DNA from: Takakia lepidozioides
Lineage: Eukaryota > Streptophyta > Takakiopsida > Takakiales > Takakiaceae
Direction of reading: 5' to 3'
Length of the DNA: 64,000 bases
NCBI GenBank assembly: GCA_030704615.1
Contig: CM060731.1
Location: 58,260,756 to 58,324,755 of the forward strand
Shown one piece after another: positions 43,845-54,477 of the stretch. Within the stretch, counting starts at the first letter, position 1. Each line of letters opens with the position of its first letter. The position numbers and the translations under genes are program-made. The notes below the pieces were generated by a model, which searched no databases, was not told the DNA's origin, and saw nothing but the letters and a program-made list of their open reading frames with translations.

Positions 43845-45548
43845 TGTGGTTATTACCAACATAGAACACCCACAGAAAAGGGTTGAGCTGCAGCGGTTGC
43901 AGATCCTCCAGCAGCTGCAAGCCTTAGCTCAAGAAGGTGATGCAAGTGCTGCTCAAATCTTAGATGCCACTGGGCTAAAAGCTTGGAATTGTGACTAGAA
44001 GAGCAGATCATCATGTGAGGCATCTGAAGGAAGCATTATGAGTACTATGCCACAAGCAAAAGGATGTTTGCTAGAGGTGCCCACATACAATGATATCTTC
44101 AACCCCCCTGCTAGCAGATTTCGGGAGACAGGAAAAAAGTATGGTAAGGAGTGCTTGCGTAGGACCTGGCACACACAATATCTCTCTTTCATGCATAATA
44201 GAAAGATTCTGAAAGCATGGTTGGTTGAGGCTGGGTTTCTGACTCATCCTCCTAACCTTCGGGAGGATGTTGAAGCACACATCGAGGTCAAGAAGTTGAT
44301 TGAGCAGAAGTGCTCAGACATGGCAGCTCTCAATTTTGCATCTATAACATATAGATGGCAACCCAATGATATCTACGAGGCCACCAAAGAAATCTTACAT
44401 TACTGGAAGAAGAAAAACACAGTGCAGTCTGCAAGCTCGATTGCTCCTTGCAGCCCATGTCCTCCCCGGTTGGATCCTGTTTCTCACACTGATTTTCAGG
44501 TTTTAATCTGAACATTGAATTGAAGCAATATGTATGTCTACTACCATTAGTACGTTTGTCAAATTATGCATGCTTAGAGAGTTCGTATGTTTCATTTGTC
44601 TTTAGAATTCATCTTTGGCCACTGCATCTGAATTGGTCAATTGTAAATTGAGAATGTAAACTCAACAGAACCGTGGCTGGAATTGCAGGTTGAGATGGCA
44701 TTGGATGACGTAGTGGATGGAGCTGTCCTCAGCCTTCCTGAAGCATTCGCTGAGCTCGAGAAAAAGTTGCCAGCTGTGCTGAAGAAAAAGAAGAAGAGGA
44801 CGATGGCATTGGATGATGTAGGTGAGGGAGCTGTCCTCAGCCTTCCTGAAGCATCTGCTGAGCTCAAGAAAAAGGTGGCAGCTGCAAAGAATAAACAAAA
44901 GAAGGTAAAATTCTCAATCTCCAATAGGTTTCTCTATCCGAATCGTCCGACAAGGCCATCGGGTGCTGGCCTACTCTCGAAACTATTATCAAATGCAGTC
45001 TTCATTGGATCTGAATAGTGAGGTGAATATGCAGCGATATGGTTAAGCGTTTTCTCGAGAAAATGTAGAAAGCCAGAGTAGACTTCAGCTGAGGATGATC
45101 TTGTGATCTTGTCTGGAGTAGGGTACGACCAATGACGGAGAATGAGCTGGACCTGCCAATTCGGCGCCTCCGCCAATGAGATCTTCTACAGAGACTGAGC
45201 TGCTCAAGAAAGTGGCGATGTTGGAGAGCCTTCTCAAACAGCAAAGGTACTAAAGCACCCTCTTGCTTTTCTATTGTTTGGAAATTTTTTATTACTTGTG
45301 ATCACAGCTAATTCATTTCTGTGTTCCCTGGCAGTGAGAATAAAGAGAATGTGATGCCTTTTGAAGACAAGGAGCGTGTAGTAATGCAAGCATTCGGAAC
45401 CCATGACATCGACACGATGTATGGAAAGTTGACAAATTTCATGCGGGGTGAGAATAAGAAACACGATAGAGAGGTTTTCAAGGGCATCAAGGCATTGAGC
45501 ACTCGCGAGAAAGTCGTGAAGGTTGTTGAGCACTTGTTGAGCGCTTGA
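43845..45548 (+). CDS. Unrecognised split coding region with a 36-codon tandem repeat
   Basis: Blocks on one strand: 43845-43998 (RVELQRLQILQQLQALAQEG, helical, stop at 43996), 44038-44511 (YGKECLRRTWHTQYLSFMHN, YRWQPNDIYEATKEILHYWK), 44693-45018 and 45321-45548 (FGTHDIDTMYGKLTNFMRGE). In the third block MALDDVVDGAVLSLPEAFAE recurs as MALDDVGEGAVLSLPEASAE after 108 bases (ATG 44695 and 44803). No domain is recognised, and a stop separates the first two blocks. These may be exons of one gene or separate captured pieces. Confidence 0.35.
44695..44904 (+). repeat. 108-bp in-frame tandem duplication
   Basis: Two copies, starting at ATG 44695 and 44803, of an acidic-then-lysine-rich 36-codon unit. 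The unit length is a multiple of three and both copies are open. Confidence 0.75.
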
Positions 45549-46328
45549 AACAGGTCCTTGAAAGCCATTGAAAATGGTCACTGATGGGAAGAGTAAGAAA
45601 CCCTTTGGTCGAAGGATCAAACATGGATTGGGCTTCTGTTGTGAAAGGGGATCTTGAAGAGCCTCAAATGGATGAGACAATGTACCCTCTATTCTTTCCC
45701 TTGAAGCTGGACCAACCTTGCCAAATGTGGAAGTTGTAGCTGACGAAATTTTGAAGTCCTTTCAGATCTCCATTACAGATCCTCAAGGGAAGCCCTCCTA
45801 CAGAGGGTGATGGATTTTAGACCATGATGAATAAGGCCACAGAGGGATGTTGCTTTAAAATGAACTAGCTGAAGCACAGCACAAATGTAAGCTTCGTCAT
45901 TTTGACAAACAAGTAAACTGATGGTCTTGTAAGAACTTTCCTAAGTAACTTTCATTTTAAAGGTAAGTTCCACAACACAACTGAGGCCTCCCTAGTGATA
46001 GAGGGTGCAAATTCTCCTCTTCCTCAAAATATCCCCCACGTTTCTGCTAAATCTCACTTGGGCATGGAATTTTGGGCCACAGGTCTATCACAGCTCGCAC
46101 AATCCAGTGAGTATATCAATAGATCTTTCTGTGAAAGCCAAACTAGAAGGATGCATTGTGTGGATTGATGGGAGCAGTAGGAAGTGCTGGATTTCAGAAT
46201 ATGCCTCTCTGGAAAAGACATTTAGATGCTAGCTTTGAGACATGAGGGTACTCAACCCTAAACTTCCATAGCAGGCAGTCAAGTGCATGTATATACATTC
46301 TTCTCGAAATTATGGTATGTTGATACAG

Positions 46329-47794
46329 ACCTGATGGCAGTGTGAAGGAGTTTCTGGTGGAGTTGAAGAGCACAGGCCTTGGTTCATTGCCTGGCACAGC
46401 CGCTGAAGTATGATGCTGCTCCATCTTTGTTTATCCTGTCCGGCTCTGTTTGTCTGACTTGCACTGTATGGAGTTTATGTGCCAGGATTTAACCCAACAT
46501 TCTCTCTTGAACCATCCTTGTGCAACAGTGGTCCCTTCTGCCAACTAGAGCATATAGTGCTACCAGAGTCTTAAGTGAAACTTACAGCCTTCAAGTAGTA
46601 TCTTGTCAAAGTTGTGCAGATGATGAAAATTCTTAGAGCTAGAGTAGGTATTCGTGTAGAGACTATGATCCAGGAACCAATTTGTGTGCACAGATTCTGG
46701 ATGATGAGGTGCGAAGTGTGTTGTGTCCCGACAAAATCAACACCGAGCAGTGGTTTGAGGTGTTTCTCCTCTCTGAAGTGCTTGCCCACAATGAAAAGTA
46801 GGGGAAAGGTATACTTTGTTGCTTGCCATGTGGGGTTTAGATAGAGCAGGGGGGAGAGTTGGGAGGGAGACAACAATACCTCAATAATGGTTTATAGAAC
46901 AGAATGCTTGCTCCATTAATTGACTTACATTCGAATAAAATTAGATTAGGTATTCCAAATGTCTAAGGATGCTCTGATTGCAGAGAGATCAAAATCTTTG
47001 GAAAGTAACTTCTTTTAACAAATGTTGACAATTGGTGTTTCTTGGGGCAAATTATGGAGACAACACATAGTGTAGGACTACAAACCACGTCCACCATTAT
47101 GTTTGGTCACCTGGATCGCCCTCACCATTGGTATACAGTGTTTCACATTGTGGCATTGTTGTCAAGTTCCAGACGTGTCATGTCTTTATCTTGATGCATT
47201 CCTTGGAAGGTCCTGTAAGAATTTTAAAAAGGTATGTCTCCAAGAGACAAGACAAGTATCTTTCAGACATTGATATTTTTTGGAAGTTATTTAACCTCAA
47301 GATTGGAACGATCTGGAGGATTCACAGAATTTGTGCCACTGCCATTTGTTCATATGGAGGTGATGACCCCTTCCAATGTTACTGCTCATGGATGTGCAAC
47401 GGACAGGATAGTGACCACACTTTTATGTACTACCTTGGTAGCCAACTGCATCTTGTTGAAATTCCCTAACCCTCTGCTCATGAATGTCGTTTTCTTTACA
47501 GGAGGGAAAGTGCTTTACACAGGTGGTTGATAGTGTGATGTGTAGTAAAAGCAGCAAAGAGCTTGATCAAGCGGTTCATGTGAACGGGGAGAATGTCTCG
47601 TCCTTGGGTTTTTCTCTTGGGTTCTGCAACACGTCTTGTAACATGTTTGTGTAATCACTAACTTCTTGAGAAGTGTATTTCAGGCCCCTCTCTATCTGAA
47701 AGGGAGAGCACGCCGTGGACCAACCAGGAGAGAGTCTGTGCTTATGCACTATGTGGCTCATCTTGTACTTCATCATTTCATCACCAATATTCAG
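46329..47794 (+). pseudogene. FO synthase (5-deazaflavin, CofH half) gene fragment
   Basis: Exons with splice signals: 46329-46407 (TGLGSLPGTAAE), 46694-46797 ([20 protein letters not shown]), 47076-47130 (TSTIMFGHLDRPHHW), about 47300-47359 (GGFTEFVPLPFVHME), 47684-47794 (APLYLKGRARRGPT). Order and motifs match the C-terminal part of the CofH radical-SAM module, which joins tyrosine to the CofG product's precursor to make FO, the F420 and photolyase chromophore. The N-terminal CofG half and the radical-SAM CxxxCxxC cluster were not found upstream, and the end after NIQ is not convincing. The join of exons 2 and 3 is out of phase by one base. Followed directly by a kinesin fragment. Most likely a partial, non-functional copy. 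Confidence 0.75.
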
Positions 47795-48399
47795 GTTTTC
47801 TCAATACCCCATCCAGGTCAACTGGGACCTATCCCTCATCCATAGACAACTTGTGGGGTCACAGCAAACACCTCTCGCTCTTTTTTCCTTCTCTCGTCCC
47901 GTTTTCTTCCAATTCTTTTGTGACATAAACACCCCTTGTGAAGGTAGGATCTGCCCAAGAAGTGGAGACAGTGAATTCGTTCGTTCTTCTCTTTCCTAAT
48001 CCCCCAGTCTCTTCTCAAAGATTTCGCAGGGCTACCAGAGGCCTTGAGGATCCGAAGTGCTTTTGCAGCTAACTTGCATGTAGTCTCATAGTGACATTTG
48101 GGTTCATAGACAGGTGCTTTGGTAATGTCTTGTAGTTTTACTGTGCCTTAGCCCTCTGGCAGCCGGCCCCCTTGGCATGTTCTTCTATTTAGGGTTTACT
48201 GATGGTAACTTTTCATGGTGGTTCATCTGCTTCTGGTGAGAAATGGATCAAACTTTTGACCTTATGTGTTCGTAGGGGTTCAAGAGTTCGGTGAGGATAT
48301 GGATGCTAAAATCATGGGATGAGGGTCTGTACTGCTAAATGCAACAGAACGATCACAAGCCCCACAGCTAAATACAGGAATACGTGCACCATCCATCCG

Positions 48400-48829
48400 A
48401 CAAAGTAAACTACTGATTGTTGATCTTGCTGGATCTGAGTGTGTTGACAAATCTGGTTTGTCTCATTTCACTTTCTTTTTCTCTCCCTCCCTCTTTTGGT
48501 GTATCTATATTCTTCTCCTGCATTGAAATTGTCTTCTTTGTCTTTAAAGCTATGTTTTATTCACTTGTTTGATTGTTACAGGCAAAGCGTCCTTCTTTGG
48601 CTATCTTGTATGCCTTGCTTTTGTTGTTGTGCTAGAGACACTACCTTAATACGGTCATTTTTGTTCTTGGTGGAGGCAGGCAGTGAGGGCCATACCCTAG
48701 AAGAGGCCAAATCCATCAACCTGTCTCTGACAGCATTGGGAAAGTGCATCAATGCCCTTGCTGAAAACAGTCCACATGTGCCTATTCGTGACTCCAAGTT
48801 GACCCGCATGCTTCGTGATTATTTTGGAG
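48400..48829 (+). pseudogene. Kinesin motor fragment (ARK/KIN-U type), two exons
   Basis: Exon ending 48455 reads [15 protein letters not shown], the switch II region. Exon 48680-48829 reads [20 protein letters not shown] and [20 protein letters not shown] to RDYFGG. Splice phase between them is correct. The wording [18 protein letters not shown] is typical of the armadillo-repeat kinesins (ARK/KIN-U). The P-loop exon and everything after YFGG are absent on both sides. Upstream codons (LNTGIRAPSIRQ) look degraded. It is a fragment, not a working motor. Confidence 0.75.
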
Positions 48830-49563
48830 GTTCTCTCTCTGTCTCTCACCTTTCACGCACCCAAGAAAGAAAAGTGGGAGAGGCTCACTTGTTTCTATTA
48901 CTAAGAATTTGTAAGGGACAGATCAATGGATAACATATGACAAGAATTGTTTTTGCCCTAATGTTTATTGTTCCTCTGTTTTCGGTCACTTGGATGCAAA
49001 CCTAGGAAGTGAGTCATTTGTGAACCACAAGTGTTTCTTATTAGTCTCTGTTTACAGAAATGAAGTGTTTGATGAGTGGGACCTACACCAGTCTGCAACT
49101 TCATAGTCCTGTATGTGTTTATTAATTGCTGGTACATATTCTTCTTAAGTGATGGCTTCTCTGTCTGGGGCTTACTCGGCACAATACACCCAGGGTTCTC
49201 AGCTTAAACTAATGGAACCTGTTTGTGTTTGAAGACATCACCTTTACAGTTTAAGGTCTGCAGGTCTAAAGGTAATGGCTGGGGTGGCTGATTGGTTTGT
49301 TGCAATCAGTGGAGTTCAGTAAAATTGTGAGTCTTTAACTTGGAGAGATTAGTAGTCATGATTCCTGCTTCCCAGGCTTCCATTCTTATATAATCATAGA
49401 TTCAAGTGTACATAACACCACGCTCGTAAGAATACACTATTTGAATGAGTTGAAGGTGTGATCTATATCACATGTACAGTCTCTTTTGTCCTTCACCAGC
49501 ATTGTTAGCAAATCTGTGTTCGTGCAAGATGTGCCTTTATGTGCCTTGCCTTCATTTGTGCAG

Positions 49564-49641
49564 GGAGCAATGCTTACCCACTACAATCTGATTCAACGTT
49601 GTTGGAAGTACAATGGGCGCCATCCTTTATCCTACAGATGT
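49564..49641 (+). pseudogene. Single exon, possibly from an AMP-binding (acyl-activating) enzyme
   Basis: Between a GTGCAG acceptor and a GTAAGG donor: GAMLTHYNLIQRCWKYNGRH. GxMLTHxNL is the sequence right after the AMP-binding P-loop in acyl-CoA synthetases. One exon only, so the assignment is tentative. Confidence 0.3.
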
Positions 49642-50059
49642 GTAAGGGCACTCATTGCTTGGTTTTCATTCCATAACTAAATCATTTCAACTGCCCATGT
49701 GTTAAATGCATCAGCACACCCTGTCTTGGGGTGATTCTAGTAACCAAGTAGTGAACTGCGTGTTTTGTGGCCATATTTTATTAATTGTGGGGGTATGTCT
49801 TCGTTTTTAGGGCAGGGAGGAGGTGAAGGAGATGGTAGCGTGAGCTGCAGTCACCTCTTGCTAGCTCCTTTGTGACTTTCAACAGTTGTTTATGTGCTAA
49901 GAAGGGATTGTACAGGGGACCTCAACTATGCATTGTATGGCGGACCTCAATAGAGGCAGCTGCAGTAACAATAGCCTCTTGGCCTTTATTTTAGCTTATG
50001 TGCACTGCACATCATAGACAAACTACATATGTAGGAAGCAAGGGAAGTTGCTATATATG

Positions 50060-50290
50060 GACACCAAAAGTGTATTATAATACCATCAAAAGAAGTACCT
50101 GGAAAGTGTATCACAAGACCATCTGGAATATCAAAATATCATGTGGAATATCAAAAAAAGTGCCACCTGAAAAGTGTATTATAATGCCATCTGGAATCTC
50201 AAAAAAAGTGCCACCTGGAAAGTCTATTATAATGCCATCTGGAATCTCAATAGAAGTGCCACTGGAAAGTGTATCATAATACGGCTCATA
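50060..50290 (+). repeat. 48-bp tandem repeat, about 4-5 copies
   Basis: Unit approximately TGCCACCTGGAAAGTGTATT followed by ATAATGCCATCTGGAATCTC and AAAAAAAG. The unit is a multiple of three, so the frame 49998-50279 stays open and encodes 16-residue repeats (GISKKVPPGKSIIMPS). The reading frame is probably a by-product of the repeat. Confidence 0.75.
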
Positions 50291-50577
50291 ATACCATATG
50301 GAGTTTTTAAGGAAAAGAACCTGGAAAAGTCCACTAAATTTTGAAAAGGATGTTCGGACTTAATTTCCCTGGTGTCCAATCAGGGAATGGTTCAATTTGC
50401 AAATCCCCTACTTAGTTCTAAATATCAGGCAATCTTCATAGCAATTTTAAACTAATTTCCACATTGGAATTTGACCAAACCTCCCTGTTCCTCGAGAGTC
50501 TAATTAAGAGAACGGCCCTGAGGCCAAGACTGATTGTCTCGTTTGCGTACATATCATCTCTTCCACGTTCAATGCAG

Positions 50578-51685
50578 GTGGTGCTGGTCGGCCACAGCTT
50601 GGGGGGTTTGAGTGTCACACGGGCTATGGAGCTCTTCAGTGAGAAAATATCTGTAGCAGTCTTTCTGACAGCTCTTATGCTTCCCAGCGGCGATCCAACA
50701 AATGTAGATGAGCTCCGTGATCTTGTACGTGCCGGCTCATAATTATCACCTCGGCATGTCAAACTCCTATATCGTTAGATTAAAGTTCTTCATGTCAATC
50801 TGCAAAAGGTCCCTATACAAGTTTTGACAGACCGGCATCTTGCTTAAATTAAAGTCTTGAACTGGATGCTGCGCAGTGGAACCCACCACCGGAACTTGTA
50901 GTTTCCGAATTTGGAAAAGGCACGGAGAACCCCCCAACAAGTATTCAATTGATCCCAGCTATTCGACAAGAAACTTTCTACAGCAAGAGTCCATCACAGG
51001 TGATTTAATCGTTGTTTACAAAAGAATTGATCTAGAGCAGGTGGCCTACATAGAGGAGGTTCCTTGATGTGATTTTTGAAAGTTGGTGGACAGAGGTGCA
51101 GGGACTCAGCTCTTGATGACCAGTCCTAAGAACAGTCGCTCTAGAGCTCAAGAGAATACCCCTCAGAAAATGGATAGTATCTTCAGGAGTCTTCAGCCGC
51201 CGCCCGCACATCGGGCATTGACTGCAATCTCCCTTTCCTCTCTGATCTGTTTGATTGGTTGAACAAAGGTAGACTTCCGCTCGAGTTTAAATTTCAGTCT
51301 AATGCCAAGGATAAGTAGGCCCTCAAGTGTAACATGTGTGTGAGTCTGGTCCCTGTGAGAGAGAGAGCTGATGTATCCGCCATTGGTACTACACATTTTG
51401 CAGGACGTTGTGTTGGCAAACATGATGATCAGACCAATCCCTCACTCAATATTTAGAAGTCCAGGCGGCACCATTCTCACTGCAGAAAAGTATGGAAGCA
51501 TTCCAAGAGTTTATATCCGAACTGAGTTTGACCACGCTTTGCCACCTGAGATGCAAGAGGCTTTCATTAAGCTCATTCCACCCACTCAGGTGCTCACGAT
51601 CAACTCTGATCACAGTCCTTCCTTCTCCGCCCCAGTTGAGCTGAATCAGATGCTCTTGAACATCGCCCACACTTACACATATTGA
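50578..51685 (+). CDS. Methylesterase (MES/SABP2-like) gene, exons 2-4 (copy 4)
   Basis: Exons 50578-50724 (VVLVGHSLGGLSVTRAMELF, nucleophile Ser), 50877-50999 (SEFGKGTENPPTSIQLIP), 51404-51685 (DVVLANMMIRPIPHSIF, then SDHSPSFSAPVELNQML with the catalytic His; stop at 51683-51685). All junctions are phase 0 and no stop interrupts the 183 codons. Exon 1 with the oxyanion loop is not in the preceding kilobases; a plus-strand exon 1 with matching phase lies at 32208-32429 but carries a stop. The family hydrolyses hormone methyl esters. Without exon 1 the protein should not fold as an active hydrolase, so it is probably a split pseudogene. Confidence 0.8.
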
Positions 51686-51689
51686 CCCT

Positions 51690-52640
51690 CGAATTCAGAG
51701 ATGAAGTTTGAACTTTGGATTATTCACAGTGAGCCTGCACTGTTGGGAGATACAGTCTAAGTACTGACACAGCCTGACCAATGCTGATCATGTGTTTCTT
51801 TCAGTATTTCTTGATTTTATTTGAATGGGCAACTAAAACACTCTCATCACCAGTGTTTTATTTTTCATATTTCTAAAATCGCTGGCGGGGCCACCTGTGA
51901 ATTCTACCCGCCCATGTGGCGAAAATATCGAGGTAGCATCGATCGTGAATTGGCGATGCAGGTCTCGAGCTCCATTCCCTGAACGTAGCTCCGGTGGTAC
52001 AACTACCTCCATGGAGGTGGGTATGTAACTACTCTCATGTAGGTAGTTTCAGCTTGGTTTTGCACCTTCATGTAGAAAATCTTAAAACTACCTGCATGGA
52101 GGTAGTTGTAAATTTCATATGCCAAAAAAATTATAAGTCCTCGCTGCATGAAGATAGTGTGCTCCTATATTAATGAGACGGTGGGCCCCATCGTCTGACC
52201 AGCCTCATTACGACGAGGCCACACAAAATTCTGAGGCTCAAGCAACCCTCAATTGAGGCTTCGATTAGTACTACTTACTCCACCTTTCAATGAAAGCGAC
52301 ATTGAACTTCAATTTTTTTTTTCATTTTGGCTTAGAAGCGTAGATGGCTACAAAATTTGAAGGCTAAGTGCAAAGGTGGCGATGACATAGATGCTTCGCT
52401 AAAAATCAACTGGCTACAGGCTATTTCATTTGCATGCAATATGACGATTTGAGTATTTTGTGTATGCATTGGATAGGCGATACAAATAAAAATTGAGGCA
52501 TAAAGTAGTGGCTACAAGAGGCCACATATTGTTGCAATGTGGCGACAATGCCATGGTCGAAGTGCATTTGCTGGCACTAGAGCCTAATCTCAAGTAGCAA
52601 AGTGGCACCATTGCCTAATGTCAAGAAGCAATGTAAGCAT
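51690..52640. other. Non-coding, no gene recognised
   Basis: Contains degenerate repeats of ACTACCTCCATGGAGGTAG-like sequence at about 51995-52110, each nearly palindromic. No coding frame of interest. Confidence 0.4.
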
Positions 52641-53400
52641 AACAGTCTATTTAAAATCTGAAATCTGAAATTTATTGATCGAGTCTCAAACTGGGCCAGC
52701 AAGCATCATGCCTCAATATCAAATAACAAAGTGACACCATAGTCCAATTTGAAGGAGCAAACTCGTACCATGGCAGCCCACTCACAATATGAAATCTAAA
52801 ATAATTAATCAACTCTATTTAAAATCTGAAATTTATTGATCGAGTCTCAAACTGGGCCAGCAAGCATCATGCCTCAATATCAAATAACAAAGTGACACCA
52901 TAGTCCAATTTGAAGGAGCAAACTCGTACCATGGCAGCCCACTCACAATATGAAATCTAAAATAATTAATCAACTCTATTTAAAATCTGAAATCTGAAAT
53001 TAATTGGTCCAGTCTTAATCTGGGGCAGTAAGCATCGCCTCAATATCAAATAACAAAGTGACACCGTAGTCCAATTTGAAGGAGCAAACTCGTAGCAAAG
53101 TAGGCATGGCAGCCCACTCACAATCTGAAATCTAAAATAATTAATCAAAGAAGTCCAAAGATGGCCAGCAAAAACCATAGCCTCAATTTCAAGGAGCAAG
53201 GTGGCACCATTGAGGATGGTGAAGGAACAAACTGATACCAAGTGAGGCAGGACAGCCCACTCACAATCTGAAATCTGAAACTAATTAATCAAAGAAGTCC
53301 TACAATGGGCCAGTAAACATCACGACGTCAATTTCAAATAGCAAGGTAGCACCATAGCCCAATGTGAAAGAGCAATATGGTACCAAAACAAACTACAGTA
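52640..53400. repeat. Minisatellite, about 5 units of 160-168 bp
   Basis: Units begin at CTATTTAAAATCTGAAA (52647, 52815, 52976; spacing 168 and 161), with two more diverged units from about 53140 and 53270. Each carries GGGCCAGCAAGCATCA, CCTCAATATCAAATAACAAA, GTGACACCATAGTCCAATTT and GGCAGCCCACTCACAAT. The first two are almost identical and the later ones drift, which suggests growth from one end. Confidence 0.85.
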
Positions 53401-54477
53401 CAAAGATCTTAGGCGAAATTTTGAAAGCAAGCTCTGAGGAGATGGCGATGGTGAAGCTCCGTAGGGCTGTGCACAGTGGCAACGGCCTGCCCTTGCGGCA
53501 GCCAAAACCCTGGCGATCCAACGATCCAGGTCGTGCTGCATGGCGAGATCTCTATCGTTGATCGCGCGATGGGGCGACAGCATATGGCTGTGGGGAACGT
53601 GTATTTCTGGCGCAACTCGCATGTTCCCATGGAGTTTTCTGGCACCAGCCCGTGCGCGCCCCTATTTTCTGGCGCATTTTTTGTTTTTTTTCCCAGGATT
53701 TTACATAGGGCTGTCCTGTCGCAGCCCTTTGTTTTTTATCGCTTTTAGGCTCCATTTCGCCTAAAAAAGAAGCGCTGCGTTGAAGTGAAGCAACTCTTCT
53801 TTGGGCACTCAAGCCCATTTTCGACTCATTTCTGCCCTACACATTCTCAGAGTCAGCCACATAGTGCTGAATTAAATGCATCTTTGTCCTGTTCTCGGTA
53901 AGGACACAAGCTTACCTGACCAGTGACGTGATCATGACACGCTTTCTTTCTTTATCCGACACAGTGCAGGCCTCATGATTCCTTATGATAACTGCCAAAG
54001 CATCTAAACTTGCAAACCCTCTGTTCTATCCACAACAGTGGCTGTCCTTCAGTCCTAAGAGCTGGCCCTTCCAAAGCAGGAAAACTGGGAGTACAGCCAC
54101 TTGTCCTGGTGCCATGGACATGCCAGGTTCGCCACCTCCATTCCCATCGATGGGGGGTGGGGCTGGGGCTGGGGGAGACACAAGGCTCTTATGATAAGAG
54201 TAAGGCAAAGCAGTGAAAGTAGTACCCTTAAAGACTCATCATGGGGGAACCATGGGGATGATCACAAAAAAATCCTTGCATTTAAGATTACAATGTCCTG
54301 CTGAAAGTGCTAGTGCAGAAGTTGCACTACTGGTCTAAGCCCCCCCCCCCCCCCCAACAACAATTTATCCACAGAGCTTGATAAAAATTCCAACATGTAA
54401 CCTACTTCTCAGGTAGTCACCATGTAGAGCAAGAGGAAAAAAGCTGTAATCAGCCACACACTGGAGTCGTCTGAGGC
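53401..54477. other. Non-coding, no gene recognised
   Basis: GC-richer frames at 53540-53820 on both strands show no domain. A poly-C run of about 18 bases lies at 54341-54358. The right end should hold the 3' UTR of the KAI2 gene. Confidence 0.4.

Noticed and set aside
43995-44192. Minus-strand MLPSDASHDDL, resembling the MES exon 2 motif MLPSDASSVDEL
   Set aside because: The rest of the exon is absent, there is no GHSLG, and the plus strand carries a longer protein-like frame over the same bases. Treated as chance.
50000-50280. CRISPR-like direct repeats
   Set aside because: Units are head to tail without unique spacers, in a plant genome; it is a minisatellite.
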